A stretch of 64,000 nucleotides of DNA, taken from NCBI RefSeq assembly GCF_047634355.1, contig NZ_JBLIAL010000001.1; one strand, 5' to 3'. Below, in pieces: positions 23,872-33,262 of this stretch; position 1 is the first letter of the stretch; the number at the start of each line of letters is the position of its first letter. This DNA is from Porticoccus sp002341315. Lineage in GTDB: Bacteria > Pseudomonadota > Gammaproteobacteria > Pseudomonadales > Porticoccaceae. The position numbers and the translations under genes were made by a program. The notes beneath the pieces were generated by a model, which did no database searches, was not told where the DNA came from, and saw only the letters and a list, made by a program, of their open reading frames with translations.

Positions 23872-24547
23872 TGCCGTCCCCAGTGTCGGATTCGATCTGA
23901 CCATCCACCATGCGGATGCGCCGCCGAGCCCGCTTGCCCAACTGGGCATCGTGGGTCACCACCAGCAGGGTGATGCCCTCGCGATTGAGATTTTCCAGCA
24001 CCTCCACCACCTCGGCACCGGAGGCCTGATCCAGGTTGCCGGTAGGCTCGTCCGCCAACAGGATGCGCGGCTTCATGACGATGGCCCGGGCGATAGCCAC
24101 TCGCTGCAACTGCCCCCCGGAAAGCTGGTTGGGCCGGTGCCCGGCACGGTCCGCCAAACCCACCTGATCCAGCACATCCAGTGCACTCTGGCGGCGTTTT
24201 TTGGGGGCGATGCCCGCCAGCATCATGGGCAACTCGACATTTTCCAGAGTGGTCAGACGGTTGATCAGGTGAAATGCCTGAAAGATGAAACCGATGTAGT
24301 CGGCGCGCAAACGCGCCCGCGCCTCCTCGCCCAGTTTTTCCGTGGCGGTTCCCTCCAGACGATAGCTGCCGCTGTCTGGGCGATCCAGCAGGCCAACCAT
24401 ATTGAGCAGAGTGGACTTTCCCGAGCCGGAAGGCCCCATCACCGACAGGTGCTCACCGGCCTCAATGGTGATATTCACGTCCTGCAGCGCCCGCAGCGGC
24501 GACTCACCCACCAGATAGGTCTTGTTGACATTCTGCAGTTCAATCAT
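23843..24547 (-). CDS. ABC transporter ATPase (MacB/LolD type)
   Basis: 234 residues. Walker A GPSGSGKSTLLNMVGLLDRP, Q-loop FIFQAFHLINRLT, signature LSGGQLQRVAIARAIVMKPR, Walker B ILLADEPTGNLD and H-loop LLVVTHD are complete. It has the length and the short C-terminus of stand-alone FtsE/LolD/MacB ATPases. It drives the two FtsX permeases encoded just downstream; the adaptor gene upstream overlaps it by 8 bp. Cytoplasmic, bound to the inner membrane through the permeases. Confidence 0.95.
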   Translation of the reverse strand: MIELQNVNKTYLVGESPLRALQDVNITIEAGEHLSVMGPSGSGKSTLLNMVGLLDRPDSGSYRLEGTATEKLGEEARARLRADYIGFIFQAFHLINRLTTLENVELPMMLAGIAPKKRRQSALDVLDQVGLADRAGHRPNQLSGGQLQRVAIARAIVMKPRILLADEPTGNLDQASGAEVVEVLENLNREGITLLVVTHDAQLGKRARRRIRMVDGQIESDTGDGNAPAGSTAL

Positions 24548-25682
24548 TGGCGGTCCGGCCAGTTTTTGCCGGAGCGCCCGCTTCGACGCCCTCGCTGCCG
24601 ATATTACTGACGATCAGCTCACCTTCTTTCAAGCCCTCCAACACTTCGGTATAGCGCCAGTTGGTCAAACCCTTGCGAATTTGACGGCGTTGCAGAATAC
24701 CCTCGCCGTCCACCACCAGCACATACTCGTCATCGACCACCAGTTCCGAGGGAATGCGCAGCGCGTTGTCGCCGCTGTCGAGAATGATTTCCATATCTGC
24801 GCTGTAACCGGCCAGCAATCTGACATCCTCCGGCAGTGGCTCCAGCTCCGCCTCCACTTCGACGGTACGGGCCTGCTTTTCCTGATCGAGAATATAGGGC
24901 GAGATACGACGCACCGTGGCGGGAAAGACCCGGTCGCGGAAGGCGTCCAGGGTGACCCGCACCGGCAGCCCAAGGGCGATGTCCGAGGCATCCACTTCGT
25001 CGATGGGCGCGCTGATGTAATGGCAGTCGTCGGTGAGCAGGTCGATCGCCGGCGGCGTCATCACACCCGGCGGCGACGGCGTGGCGTACTCCCCCACTTC
25101 TCCGGTCACTTCAGCCACGGCACCGTCAAATGGTGCCCGCAATGAGGTCTGCTCCAGTATAGCGCCAGCCAGCGACACGCTCGCAGCGGCCTCCACCTGG
25201 CGGGCCTCGGCAGCCTCACAGTGGGCAGCACTGGCCTGAGCACGGGATTCAGCCAGATCTGCAGACTCTCTGGACACCAGGTTTCTGTTTGCCAGGTTGA
25301 TCAGGCGCTTTGCTTCGCGCAGATCGGACTGCGCGTCAATACAGGCGCTCTGGCGGTCTTTTTCGGCAGACAATGCCGCCGCCTCGGCAACTTCAAGCTG
25401 GGCGAGCCGGTCCTTGTTCCACAGTACCATCAACAGCTGCCCGGCTTTGACCTGATCCCCTTCCTTTACCAGCAACTGTGCAATCTGCCCACCGATGGGC
25501 AGTGCCAACCGGGAGCGCTGACAGGCCATCACCGTACCGGCACGGGTATTCGCCACGGTGCGCTCCACCACACCGCGCTCAACCGGAACAACCGTGACAG
25601 TGACCGGTTCAGGGCGTGACCAGTAATAAAACAGCGCGGCAAGGACTGCCAGAACGACCAGCGTGATTAGGCTTTTTTTCAT
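24540..25682 (-). CDS. Periplasmic adaptor (MacA/HlyD family) of the ABC exporter
   Basis: About 380 residues. N-terminal membrane anchor (MKKSLITLVVLAVLAALFYYW), then a half lipoyl domain (GQIAQLLVKEGDQVKAGQLL), an alpha-hairpin with Ala/Glu-rich helices (SADLAESRAQASAAHCEAAE), the second lipoyl half (LRAPFDGAVAEVTGEVGEY) and a beta-barrel plus membrane-proximal domain. Membrane-fusion proteins of this kind link an inner-membrane pump to an outer-membrane channel. First gene of a four-gene operon (adaptor, ATPase, two permeases) with overlapping ends; no TolC-type channel is in the operon. The start at 25682 is set by the anchor sequence; upstream codons would add an unlikely leader. Confidence 0.9.
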   Translation of the reverse strand: MKKSLITLVVLAVLAALFYYWSRPEPVTVTVVPVERGVVERTVANTRAGTVMACQRSRLALPIGGQIAQLLVKEGDQVKAGQLLMVLWNKDRLAQLEVAEAAALSAEKDRQSACIDAQSDLREAKRLINLANRNLVSRESADLAESRAQASAAHCEAAEARQVEAAASVSLAGAILEQTSLRAPFDGAVAEVTGEVGEYATPSPPGVMTPPAIDLLTDDCHYISAPIDEVDASDIALGLPVRVTLDAFRDRVFPATVRRISPYILDQEKQARTVEVEAELEPLPEDVRLLAGYSADMEIILDSGDNALRIPSELVVDDEYVLVVDGEGILQRRQIRKGLTNWRYTEVLEGLKEGELIVSNIGSEGVEAGAPAKTGRTAND

Positions 25683-25817
25683 CCGCGACGACCCATGCAA
25701 GTTGAAGTAACACCCTTGCATCATAAGCCTTGTTGTGGGGGATGTGCGTTGACCTGCATCGGTCAACCCAAAAAAATAAAATGATACCGACAAAAAACGG
25801 CCCGCAGGCCGTTTTGA

Positions 25818-27449
25818 CTAGACTACTGAAGCTCCGTCCATGAAGGGGCCGTCCACGCAGATTCTTCGCCCGTCCGGGGCGGCACAGGCGCCACAGAGAC
25901 CAACACCGCATTTGGTCAGGTAATCAATGGCACTGAAGATCTGATCATCGCCGCAGAACTCTCTCTCCACCGCCACGGCGGCACGAACCATCGGTGACGG
26001 CCCACAATTGTAGAAAATGAGATTTTTGCGTTCCGCCGGGAGCAGTTGCTGTAAATACTCGCGCAGCAATTCGGTGACAAAACCGTGAAAGCCCTCGCTG
26101 CCATCATCGGTGGAGACATGCACCGGGGCAATCTTGCGGCACTCGTCGAGAAAATACAGCCGCTCCGCGGTGCGCGCGCCGGTAAAAATTTCACTGTTGG
26201 GGAAATCCCTCGCCAGCTGGTAAACCGCCGCGAGACCGGTGCCACCACTGACAGTAATGATTTTGGCGCCGGCCGGTGGAGCAACAGGAGTGCCGTGGGG
26301 ACCGCGCACATAGGCTTCAGTGCCGGGCTGCAGTGACATCAACTCGTGGGTAAACAACCCCACGTCAATCACCGCCAGCGAGAAGGGGTCGTCGGCCAGT
26401 GCCGAGAACGGTTTTTCACCCAGCCCCGGAATCCACAGAAAAACGAATTCACCGGCCTGCAAATCCACCTTCCGATCAAAGGTGAGAATGCAGATATCAT
26501 CCGTTACCCGCTCATTTGACACCAGTATCACCGGGCGGAACTGCATATCTACATCGTAGCGGATCATCTGCTCCGCAACGTTGCTGCCCTGCGCCATGTC
26601 ACGCTCCAGGGTACGGAAATACTCGCCCATTTCGTCGGTGGTCAGGCCAATCAGCGCGGAACCCACACCGACAATATCAGCACCGGCATCGCGGAAGGCC
26701 CTCACGTCGTCAGCACTGCTGACACCGCCGCAACCGATGATCGGACAATCCACCGCCTCGGCCATTTCCCGCACGCATTTCAGGCCGATAGGCAGAACGC
26801 CCTTGCCGGACATGCCGCCAGAACCGTGACTCAGTACCGGATGGCCGTGTGACGAAGTGTAACCGGGCCCCACGGTATTGATCGCACAGAGTGCATCGGC
26901 GCCACCGGCCACGGCTGCCCTGGCGATCTCGGCAATATTCGGTGTGTTGGGTGTGAGCTTGGGGATCACCGGGATACTCACCACAGCCTTGACCGCTGCG
27001 GTGATCTGGCGAACCAGTTCCGGATCCTGACCCATTGCCATACCGTAACCCTTGGCGTGGGGACAGGACAGATTCAGCTCCAGTCCATCAGATACCGGGG
27101 CGACAATTTTGGCCACCTCAACAAATTCCTCGACGCTGCCGCCAAAAATGGAGGTGAGCAGGAAGCGATCTTCCGGCACTCGCAGGGTTGCCAACTGGGC
27201 AGCGAGCTGCTCGGCACCGGGATTGGTGAGTCCCACTGCATTGACGAAACATCCGGGAGCGTACTGACTGATCACGGGCTCCCGGTAACCGGACCTCGGG
27301 GTCAGACCGACACTCTTTGTCGTGATAACACCGACTTCGGGCATGGTGTCAAAAATACGCTGAATAATGGATGTGGCCGTGGTCACAATACCGGAAGGAA
27401 TGGTGTACGGGGCGGTAATCTGCTTGGTAAGAAAGGGTAATTTTGACAT
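25818..27449 (-). CDS. Fusion of dihydroorotate dehydrogenase (class 1B-like) and PyrK-type electron-transfer domain
   Basis: 543 residues in two parts. Residues 1-300 form an FMN barrel of the DHODH family: NAVGLTNPG, the active-site loop ELNLSCPHAKGYG with the class 1 catalytic-position cysteine, IPVIPKLTPN, and the FMN-phosphate site IIGCGGVSSADDVRAFRDAG. Residues 310-543 resemble PyrK: a ferredoxin-reductase FAD domain, an NAD-binding part (ITVSGGTGLAAVYQLARDF) and a C-terminal [2Fe-2S] site CGVGLCGAC...C (C-x4-C-x2-C-x8-C). In Gram-positive bacteria PyrD and PyrK are separate and pass electrons to NAD+; here they are one chain. Most gammaproteobacteria use a quinone-linked PyrD instead, so this may be an extra enzyme or act on a related pyrimidine. 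ATG 27449 chosen by homology; an upstream GTG is possible. Confidence 0.82.
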   Translation of the reverse strand: MSKLPFLTKQITAPYTIPSGIVTTATSIIQRIFDTMPEVGVITTKSVGLTPRSGYREPVISQYAPGCFVNAVGLTNPGAEQLAAQLATLRVPEDRFLLTSIFGGSVEEFVEVAKIVAPVSDGLELNLSCPHAKGYGMAMGQDPELVRQITAAVKAVVSIPVIPKLTPNTPNIAEIARAAVAGGADALCAINTVGPGYTSSHGHPVLSHGSGGMSGKGVLPIGLKCVREMAEAVDCPIIGCGGVSSADDVRAFRDAGADIVGVGSALIGLTTDEMGEYFRTLERDMAQGSNVAEQMIRYDVDMQFRPVILVSNERVTDDICILTFDRKVDLQAGEFVFLWIPGLGEKPFSALADDPFSLAVIDVGLFTHELMSLQPGTEAYVRGPHGTPVAPPAGAKIITVSGGTGLAAVYQLARDFPNSEIFTGARTAERLYFLDECRKIAPVHVSTDDGSEGFHGFVTELLREYLQQLLPAERKNLIFYNCGPSPMVRAAVAVEREFCGDDQIFSAIDYLTKCGVGLCGACAAPDGRRICVDGPFMDGASVV

Positions 27450-27525
27450 TGACAGGGACTGACCTGAGAGAAATAAGGAAGGAGCAGAAGGATAAACGTC
27501 CTCGGGACTGAAATCCACCCGTCAA

Positions 27526-28191
27526 CTACGCGAGAGTACCCACCGATACAACCTCGGACAACCCTCTGTCCGAGGTTACAGGCGCACCGGAATGAAAGCG
27601 GAACTCAGCGTCCGGTGTTTCCACCAGAGACCGCTCTTCCCGCCGGAAAACAGCGAGACGCTCGTTCACTTCCTTCGCACCACCCGCCTGGAGGGCGAGG
27701 TCGAGATAATCCCGATAGTGCCGCCCTTCGGAGGCGAGTAACGACTGGTAGAAATTTTTCAACTCGGGATCCAGGAAGGGCGCCAGTCTGGCAAAACGTT
27801 CACAGGAACGGGCCTCGATAAAGGCACCGACAATCAGGGTATCCAGCAATTTCGCCGGTTCATGGGTGCGCACCCGTTGCCGCAACCCTGCAGCATAGCG
27901 GGATGCACTGATATTGCTGTATGGAATACCCCGCTTTTGCATGATGGCAATCACCTGCTCGAAATGGCGCATTTCCTCCCGGGCCAGCCGTGACATTTTG
28001 TTGAGCAGCTCAAAATGGTCGATGTAGCGGTAAATCAGGTTTAACGCCGTGCTGGCCGCTTTCTTCTCGCAGTTGGCATGATCTATCAGCAAAACATCCT
28101 GATTTTCCGGCTTTACGGCTTCCTCGACCCAGCTATCGGGGGTCGGACAGGGTAGGAAAGCCTGAATTTCATCGAGCGCGGATACTGCCAC
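27526..28191 (-). CDS. miaE: tRNA-(ms2io6A)37 hydroxylase
   Basis: 221 residues. MiaE is a non-haem diiron monooxygenase that hydroxylates the isopentenyl group of ms2i6A37 in tRNAs reading UNN codons. The ferritin-like four-helix bundle carries the iron ligands in REEMRHFEQVIAIMQKRG (ExxH), GAFIEARSCERFARLAP and ASEGRHYRDYLDLAL (ExxH). Full length. It needs MiaA and MiaB products made elsewhere. Located between the fused DHODH gene and a GST gene on the same strand; gaps are 76 and 32 bp, so co-transcription with the GST is possible. Confidence 0.93.
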   Translation of the reverse strand: MAVSALDEIQAFLPCPTPDSWVEEAVKPENQDVLLIDHANCEKKAASTALNLIYRYIDHFELLNKMSRLAREEMRHFEQVIAIMQKRGIPYSNISASRYAAGLRQRVRTHEPAKLLDTLIVGAFIEARSCERFARLAPFLDPELKNFYQSLLASEGRHYRDYLDLALQAGGAKEVNERLAVFRREERSLVETPDAEFRFHSGAPVTSDRGLSEVVSVGTLA

Positions 28192-28223
28192 AACAACGTG
28201 CCTTTGGTGATTGAGTCGGTCGA

Positions 28224-28871
28224 TCAGGAATCAGCTGAAAAAGTGTCCCGCTCGCTGATCAGGGTATTGTCCATCTGGTGAACGATCGGTCGCGCGGCGA
28301 CGGTGTAGCGCCAGTCTGCCAGATCGGTCATCTCGTCCATCGCCGTCCAGGGGGCAAACTTTTTCATGGTGCTGTTGACCAGATCCAGAGCGTGGTAGGC
28401 AATGACGTCCGCATAGCTGAACTCCTCGCCACACAGGTAGGGGTCAAACCTGGCCAGCCGGGCCAATGCGTCCAGGCCACGCTCTACCTCAACTATCGTC
28501 TGATCCACCCGCGCCTGATCCGGCGCTCCTTTGCTGTCGGGATGATCGAGCAGACGGCTGACCGGCTGCTCAATATGCTGCAGCAGAATACTCATTAACT
28601 CCCTGACTTTGGCCCGCTCGAAAACATCCTCCGGCAACAATGGCACCTCCGGAATAATTTCCTCGAGAAACTCCATAATCACCGGAACATCGCTGATGAA
28701 GCCCTCCCGGGCTTCCAGAAAGGGTACTTCGCCCATGGGACTCATGGTCAGGAACAGGGGCTCCCGGCTGGGGTAGCTGTGGACTTCCTCAAATTCGAAG
28801 CCTTTTTCCAACAGTGCCAGTTTCACCATATTGAAATAGTGGCTGGTGTGAAATCCGTACAATTTGAGCAT
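28224..28871 (-). CDS. Glutathione S-transferase family protein
   Basis: 215 residues. The N-terminal thioredoxin-like domain (MLKLYGFHTSHYFNMVKLAL) has SPMGEVPFLE with the cis-Pro and ISDVPVIMEFLEEI (Glu/Ser pair binding the glutathione gamma-glutamyl group). The C-terminal helical domain begins near residue 85 and contains CGEEFSYADVIAYHALDLV, the usual N-capping box. The ATG at 28871 is set by the domain start. Substrate unknown. Distinct from the GST at 46514-47149. Confidence 0.88.
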   Translation of the reverse strand: MLKLYGFHTSHYFNMVKLALLEKGFEFEEVHSYPSREPLFLTMSPMGEVPFLEAREGFISDVPVIMEFLEEIIPEVPLLPEDVFERAKVRELMSILLQHIEQPVSRLLDHPDSKGAPDQARVDQTIVEVERGLDALARLARFDPYLCGEEFSYADVIAYHALDLVNSTMKKFAPWTAMDEMTDLADWRYTVAARPIVHQMDNTLISERDTFSADS

Positions 28872-29124
28872 GGCGGTTACCCGTTCTGAAACCCTCATCG
28901 GGCCTGATGGTTATACGAGAAATTGTAACAGAGAATTTACTGGGTGAATGACCGTTATCAACTGTAGCCAAGTTACCCTGAATTTTGATCTGTAGTAAGA
29001 TAGCGCCCCCTATGGGCACGTCAGTACGCCCAACCAGAATACCCACATCGGTGACCCGTCACCGATAGCCCAGCCGGTGCTGATCCCGGATTGGGGACAC
29101 TCACACAAAAAGAGGATACAAACC

Positions 29125-31734
29125 GTGCTTGAAGCCTATCGCCAACATGTGGCAGAACGTGCCGCCGAGGGAATCCCACCCAAACCCCTGACACCGGAGT
29201 GGACCGCCGATCTGGTGGAACTGCTGAAAAATCCACCCGCCGGGGAAGAAGACTTTTTACTCGACCTGATCGCCAACCGCGTTCCACCCGGTGTGGATGA
29301 AGCGGCTTATGTCAAAGCCGGCTTTCTCAGCGCGGTAGCCAAAGGCGAAATCACCTGTCCACTGATCGACCGCCCCGCTGCAGTAACATTACTCGGCAAT
29401 ATGCACGGCGGCTACAACGTCGAAACGCTGGTTCAATTGCTGGATGATGCTGACCTCGCCAACAGTGCGGCGGAACAGCTCAAAAGTACCATTCTGGTTT
29501 TTGATGCATTCCATGATGTCGCCGAAAAAGCCGATGCCGGCAACGCTCAGGCCAAAGCTGTGCTGCAGTCCTGGGCCGATGCCGAGTGGTTTACCCGACA
29601 GGATGCAGTCCCCGAAAGTATCAAGGCCATTGTTTTCAAGGTGACTGGCGAAACCAATACCGATGATCTGTCCCCTGCACCCGACGCCTGGTCTCGTCCG
29701 GATATTCCCCTGCATGCCCTGGCGGCCTACAAAATGACCCGCGACGGCCTGACGCCCGATGAACCCGGCAAAATCGGCCCGATGAAACAGATTGAGGACA
29801 TTAAATCCAAAGGTCTGCCGGTCGCCTTTGTCGGTGATGTGGTGGGTACCGGCTCCTCACGCAAGTCTGCAACCAACTCGGTATTGTGGTTCTTCGGCGA
29901 CGACATCCCCGGTGTGCCGAACAAGCGCTCCGGCGGCATCTGTATCGGCAACAAGGTCGCCCCGATTTTCTTCAACACCATGGAAGATGCCGGCGCCCTG
30001 GTCTTTGAAGCGCCAGTCGACGATATCAACATGGGCGACGTGATTGAAATCCGTCCCTATGACGGCAAGATTCTCAGCGAATCCGGCGACGTTCTGTCCG
30101 AGTTCCACTTCAAGTCCGGTGTCATTCTGGACGAAGTACAGGCCGAGGGCCGCATCAACCTGATTGTGGGCCGCGGCTTGACCCAGCGTGCCCGTGAACA
30201 CCTTGGCCTGCCCGCTTCGGACCTGTTCCGCCTACCGGCGCAACCCGCCGACACAGGCAAGGGCTACACCCTGGCGCAAAAAATGGTCGGCAAAGCCTGT
30301 GGTCTCGAGGGCGTCCGTCCCGGCACTTATTGCGAGCCACAAATGACCACAGTGGGCTCACAGGACACCACTGGCCCGATGACCCGGGACGAGCTCAAGG
30401 ATCTGGCCTGCCTCGGTTTCTCCGCCGATCTGGTGATGCAGTCTTTCTGCCACACAGCCGCCTATCCGAAACCCATTGATGTCGAGACACAACACACCCT
30501 GCCCGATTTCATCATGAACCGCGGCGGTGTTTCCCTGCGTCCGGGCGACGGGATTATCCACAGCTGGCTGAACCGCATGCTGCTGCCCGACACGGTCGGC
30601 ACCGGCGGCGATTCCCACACCCGTTTTCCAATGGGTATTTCTTTCCCCGGCGGTTCCGGTCTGGTGGCTTTTGCCGCCGCCACCGGCGTGATGCCGCTGG
30701 ATATGCCTGAATCGGTACTGGTTCGCTTCAAGGGCGACCTGCAACCGGGTATCACCCTGCGCGACCTAGTACATGCCATCCCCTACTACGGCATCCAGGA
30801 AGGCCTGCTGACCGTTGAGAAAAAAGGCAAAAAGAACTTCTTCTCCGGCCGCATTCTGGAAATCGAGGGTCTTGATAAACTGACCGTCGAACAGGCGTTT
30901 GAATTGTCGGATGCATCGGCCGAACGCTCTGCAGCCGGCTGTACCATCAAGCTCAGCGAAGCCTCCGTGACGGAATATCTGAAGTCCAACATTACCCTGT
31001 TGCGCTGGATGATCGCCGAGGGCTATGGCGATGTGCGCACCCTGGAACGCCGGGTGGGCAAAATGGAAGCCTGGCTCGCCAACCCTTCACTGATGAAGGC
31101 CGATGCCGATGCCGAGTACGCTGCTGTACTGGAAATCGATCTGGCCGACATCAAGGAACCGATTGTCTGCTGCCCCAACGACCCGGACGATGCGCGACTG
31201 TTGTCTGATGTAGCGGGCGATAAAGTGGACGAAGTCTTCATCGGCTCCTGTATGACCAATATCGGCCACTTCCGGGCGGCGGGCAAGTTGCTCAACGAAG
31301 CCCCCAGCATCAACACGACCTTCTGGATATGTCCGCCAACCCGGATGGACGCTCACACCCTCAAGGAAGAAGGCTACTACACAATCTATGAAAAAGTCGG
31401 CGCACGGACAGAAATGCCCGGTTGTTCGCTGTGTATGGGCAACCAGGCGCGCGTCAACCCCGGCGTCACGGTACTATCCACCTCCACCCGCAACTTCCCC
31501 AACCGCCTGGGCGACGGAGCCAATGTCTACCTCACTTCTGCCGAGCTGGCCTCTGTGGGTGGTATTCTTGGCCGCCTGCCCACCACGGCTGAATACATGG
31601 AATACGCGAACAAGATCAACTCCATGTCCAGCGATATCTACCGCTACATGAACTTTGACCAGATCGCCTCCTTCCAGAAAGGGGCCGACGAGGGCAAACG
31701 GATTGCAGCGGAACAAATCGTCAATGTAGCCTGA
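29125..31734 (+). CDS. acnB: Bifunctional aconitate hydratase 2 / 2-methylisocitrate dehydratase
   Basis: 869 residues. AcnB interconverts citrate and isocitrate in the TCA cycle and can act on 2-methylcitrate pathway intermediates. The B-type layout is clear: N-terminal HEAT-like domain (LEAYRQHVAERAAEGIPPKP, LKNPPAGEEDFLLDLIANRV), swivel domain 4 moved to the front (FVGDVVGTGSSRKSATNSVL), then domains 1-3 with the [4Fe-4S] ligands in FIGSCMTNIGHFRAAG and PGCSLCMGNQ. The start is GTG at 29125, giving VLEAYRQ aligned with the E. coli N-terminus; AGAGGA is 8-9 bases upstream. The upstream in-frame codons at 29077 are not needed. Monocistronic, with a strong terminator. Confidence 0.97.
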   Translation: MLEAYRQHVAERAAEGIPPKPLTPEWTADLVELLKNPPAGEEDFLLDLIANRVPPGVDEAAYVKAGFLSAVAKGEITCPLIDRPAAVTLLGNMHGGYNVETLVQLLDDADLANSAAEQLKSTILVFDAFHDVAEKADAGNAQAKAVLQSWADAEWFTRQDAVPESIKAIVFKVTGETNTDDLSPAPDAWSRPDIPLHALAAYKMTRDGLTPDEPGKIGPMKQIEDIKSKGLPVAFVGDVVGTGSSRKSATNSVLWFFGDDIPGVPNKRSGGICIGNKVAPIFFNTMEDAGALVFEAPVDDINMGDVIEIRPYDGKILSESGDVLSEFHFKSGVILDEVQAEGRINLIVGRGLTQRAREHLGLPASDLFRLPAQPADTGKGYTLAQKMVGKACGLEGVRPGTYCEPQMTTVGSQDTTGPMTRDELKDLACLGFSADLVMQSFCHTAAYPKPIDVETQHTLPDFIMNRGGVSLRPGDGIIHSWLNRMLLPDTVGTGGDSHTRFPMGISFPGGSGLVAFAAATGVMPLDMPESVLVRFKGDLQPGITLRDLVHAIPYYGIQEGLLTVEKKGKKNFFSGRILEIEGLDKLTVEQAFELSDASAERSAAGCTIKLSEASVTEYLKSNITLLRWMIAEGYGDVRTLERRVGKMEAWLANPSLMKADADAEYAAVLEIDLADIKEPIVCCPNDPDDARLLSDVAGDKVDEVFIGSCMTNIGHFRAAGKLLNEAPSINTTFWICPPTRMDAHTLKEEGYYTIYEKVGARTEMPGCSLCMGNQARVNPGVTVLSTSTRNFPNRLGDGANVYLTSAELASVGGILGRLPTTAEYMEYANKINSMSSDIYRYMNFDQIASFQKGADEGKRIAAEQIVNVA

Positions 31735-31751
31735 TTATATAAGCTATTGAA

Positions 31752-31779
31752 AAACCCCGCTTTTGCGGGGTTTTTTTTT
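31752..31779 (+). terminator. Intrinsic terminator of acnB
   Basis: Stem AACCCCGC / GCGGGGTT with loop TTTT (31753-31772), followed by an unbroken run of T to 31779. It lies 18 bp after the acnB stop. Confidence 0.92.
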
Positions 31780-31877
31780 GGCGTATTAAAGAGAATTTTG
31801 TGAACGCTGGCGATTAGGTTGCCTATTCTAATCTGCTGTGACTAAATGATTTCACACTGTTTTGGCAGGTGCTGTAT

Positions 31878-33101
31878 ATGCATTATCACTTTTACGACTT
31901 GTACCGTCAGTCTCTGATGCCGGTCAACACCGCACTGGACCTGGCACACGATATCGTCACACACGAAAAGAACCCCCTCTCAAAAACGCGTCTTGGCAGA
32001 CTGCGCAAAGCCATTCTTGAATCCACGATTCGTCTACTGAAACACTACCCGAAACAAGGGTTTGAGTACGAACCGGTGGTGATAGATGGCGTGGAGCATC
32101 CGGTTCATGAAGAGGTGGTGGTGGAGAAACCCTTCTGTAATCTGCTGCGCTTTCGCCGCGAAGGTTTACCCGCCAATGCACCAAAACTGCTCTGTGTGGC
32201 AGCTCTGTCCGGCCACCATGCCACGTTGTCCCGGGAAACCTTCGGTCAGTTCCTCGATGACTATGAGGTCTATGTCACCGACTGGCTCGACGCCCGCGAT
32301 GTCCCTCTCTCCGAAGGTAAATTCGGTTTTGAGGAATACGTGCAGTACGTGATTGAGTTCATGGAGCATATTGGTCCCGGCAATCACATGTTCGCCATCT
32401 GTCAGGCGGCTGTACCCGGCCTGGTGGCCGTAGCGCACATGTGCAAGCACAACCATCCCGCTCGACCCAAATCCCTGATCATGATGGCTGGCCCCATCGA
32501 TATCAGGATTAACCCGAACAAGTTCGGCAGAAAGGTCGAGAAAATCTCCGCTCCCCTGCTGCGCCGAGTGGCTATTCACCGGGTCCCGTCGCGCTATGAT
32601 GGCGCCGGACGCAAGGTCTACCCCGGCATGGTGCAGCTGGGCGGCTTCATGTCGATGAACATGCGGTCCCACGCACAGAAACATATCCAGTTCTTCAAGG
32701 ACATCGCCGAAGGCAAAATTGCCGAAGCGGATCGCCATCGCGATTTCTACGATGAATACATGGCGGTACTGGACATGGACGCCGATTACTATATGGAAAC
32801 CATGGAGCGTGTGTTTCTCGACCAGCACCTGCCAAAAGGTATCATGCAGTATCAGGGTGAAACCATTGACTGTGGAGATATCAAGGATGTCGCCATGCTC
32901 ACTCTGGAAGGGGAAAAGGACGACATGATCAGCCTCGGCCAGACCGAAGCCGCTCTCCATCTCTGTACCCACCTGCCCAAGAAGCTGAAAAAGCACTACG
33001 TCCAGATGGGCGTCGGTCACTACGGGATCTTTAACGGCAGCAAGTACCGTGAATTTGTGGCTCCGCTGATGAAAGACTGGATCAACCGCCACGACAAATA
33101 A
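31878..33101 (+). CDS. phaZ: Intracellular polyhydroxyalkanoate depolymerase
   Basis: 407 residues without a signal peptide. PhaZ of the Cupriavidus PhaZ1 type breaks down stored PHB granules to 3-hydroxybutyrate oligomers. Family blocks: VVVEKPFCNLLRF, LSGHHATLSRETFGQFLDDY, VYVTDWLDARDVPLSEGKF, the nucleophile region AICQAAVPGLVAVA (cysteine in place of the lipase-box serine, as in PhaZ1), MMAGPIDIR, and the C-terminal YVQMGVGHYGIFNG with the catalytic histidine. ATG 31878 (MHYHFYDLYRQS) is chosen because AGGTG lies 7 bases upstream and it aligns with relatives. The gene has its own terminator. A PHA synthase is not in the window. Confidence 0.92.
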   Translation: MHYHFYDLYRQSLMPVNTALDLAHDIVTHEKNPLSKTRLGRLRKAILESTIRLLKHYPKQGFEYEPVVIDGVEHPVHEEVVVEKPFCNLLRFRREGLPANAPKLLCVAALSGHHATLSRETFGQFLDDYEVYVTDWLDARDVPLSEGKFGFEEYVQYVIEFMEHIGPGNHMFAICQAAVPGLVAVAHMCKHNHPARPKSLIMMAGPIDIRINPNKFGRKVEKISAPLLRRVAIHRVPSRYDGAGRKVYPGMVQLGGFMSMNMRSHAQKHIQFFKDIAEGKIAEADRHRDFYDEYMAVLDMDADYYMETMERVFLDQHLPKGIMQYQGETIDCGDIKDVAMLTLEGEKDDMISLGQTEAALHLCTHLPKKLKKHYVQMGVGHYGIFNGSKYREFVAPLMKDWINRHDK

Positions 33102-33120
33102 TGTTGTTCAGGCACGGATA

Positions 33121-33146
33121 AAGGCCGGTCACCCACCGGCCTTTTT
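33121..33146 (+). terminator. Intrinsic terminator of phaZ
   Basis: Arms AAGGCCGGT (33121-33129) and ACCGGCCTT (33134-33142) with loop CACC, followed by TTTT; a second T8 tract follows shortly after. Confidence 0.88.
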
Positions 33147-33262
33147 TCATTGTTTTTTTTCGGGATTTATCTGCCGACCTGAGCAAGACTCCCAACAATG
33201 CCACCTGTATAAATCCTGTACAACCCTGTAGAATCCGCCCTCCATTACTCCAGGTGAATGAC

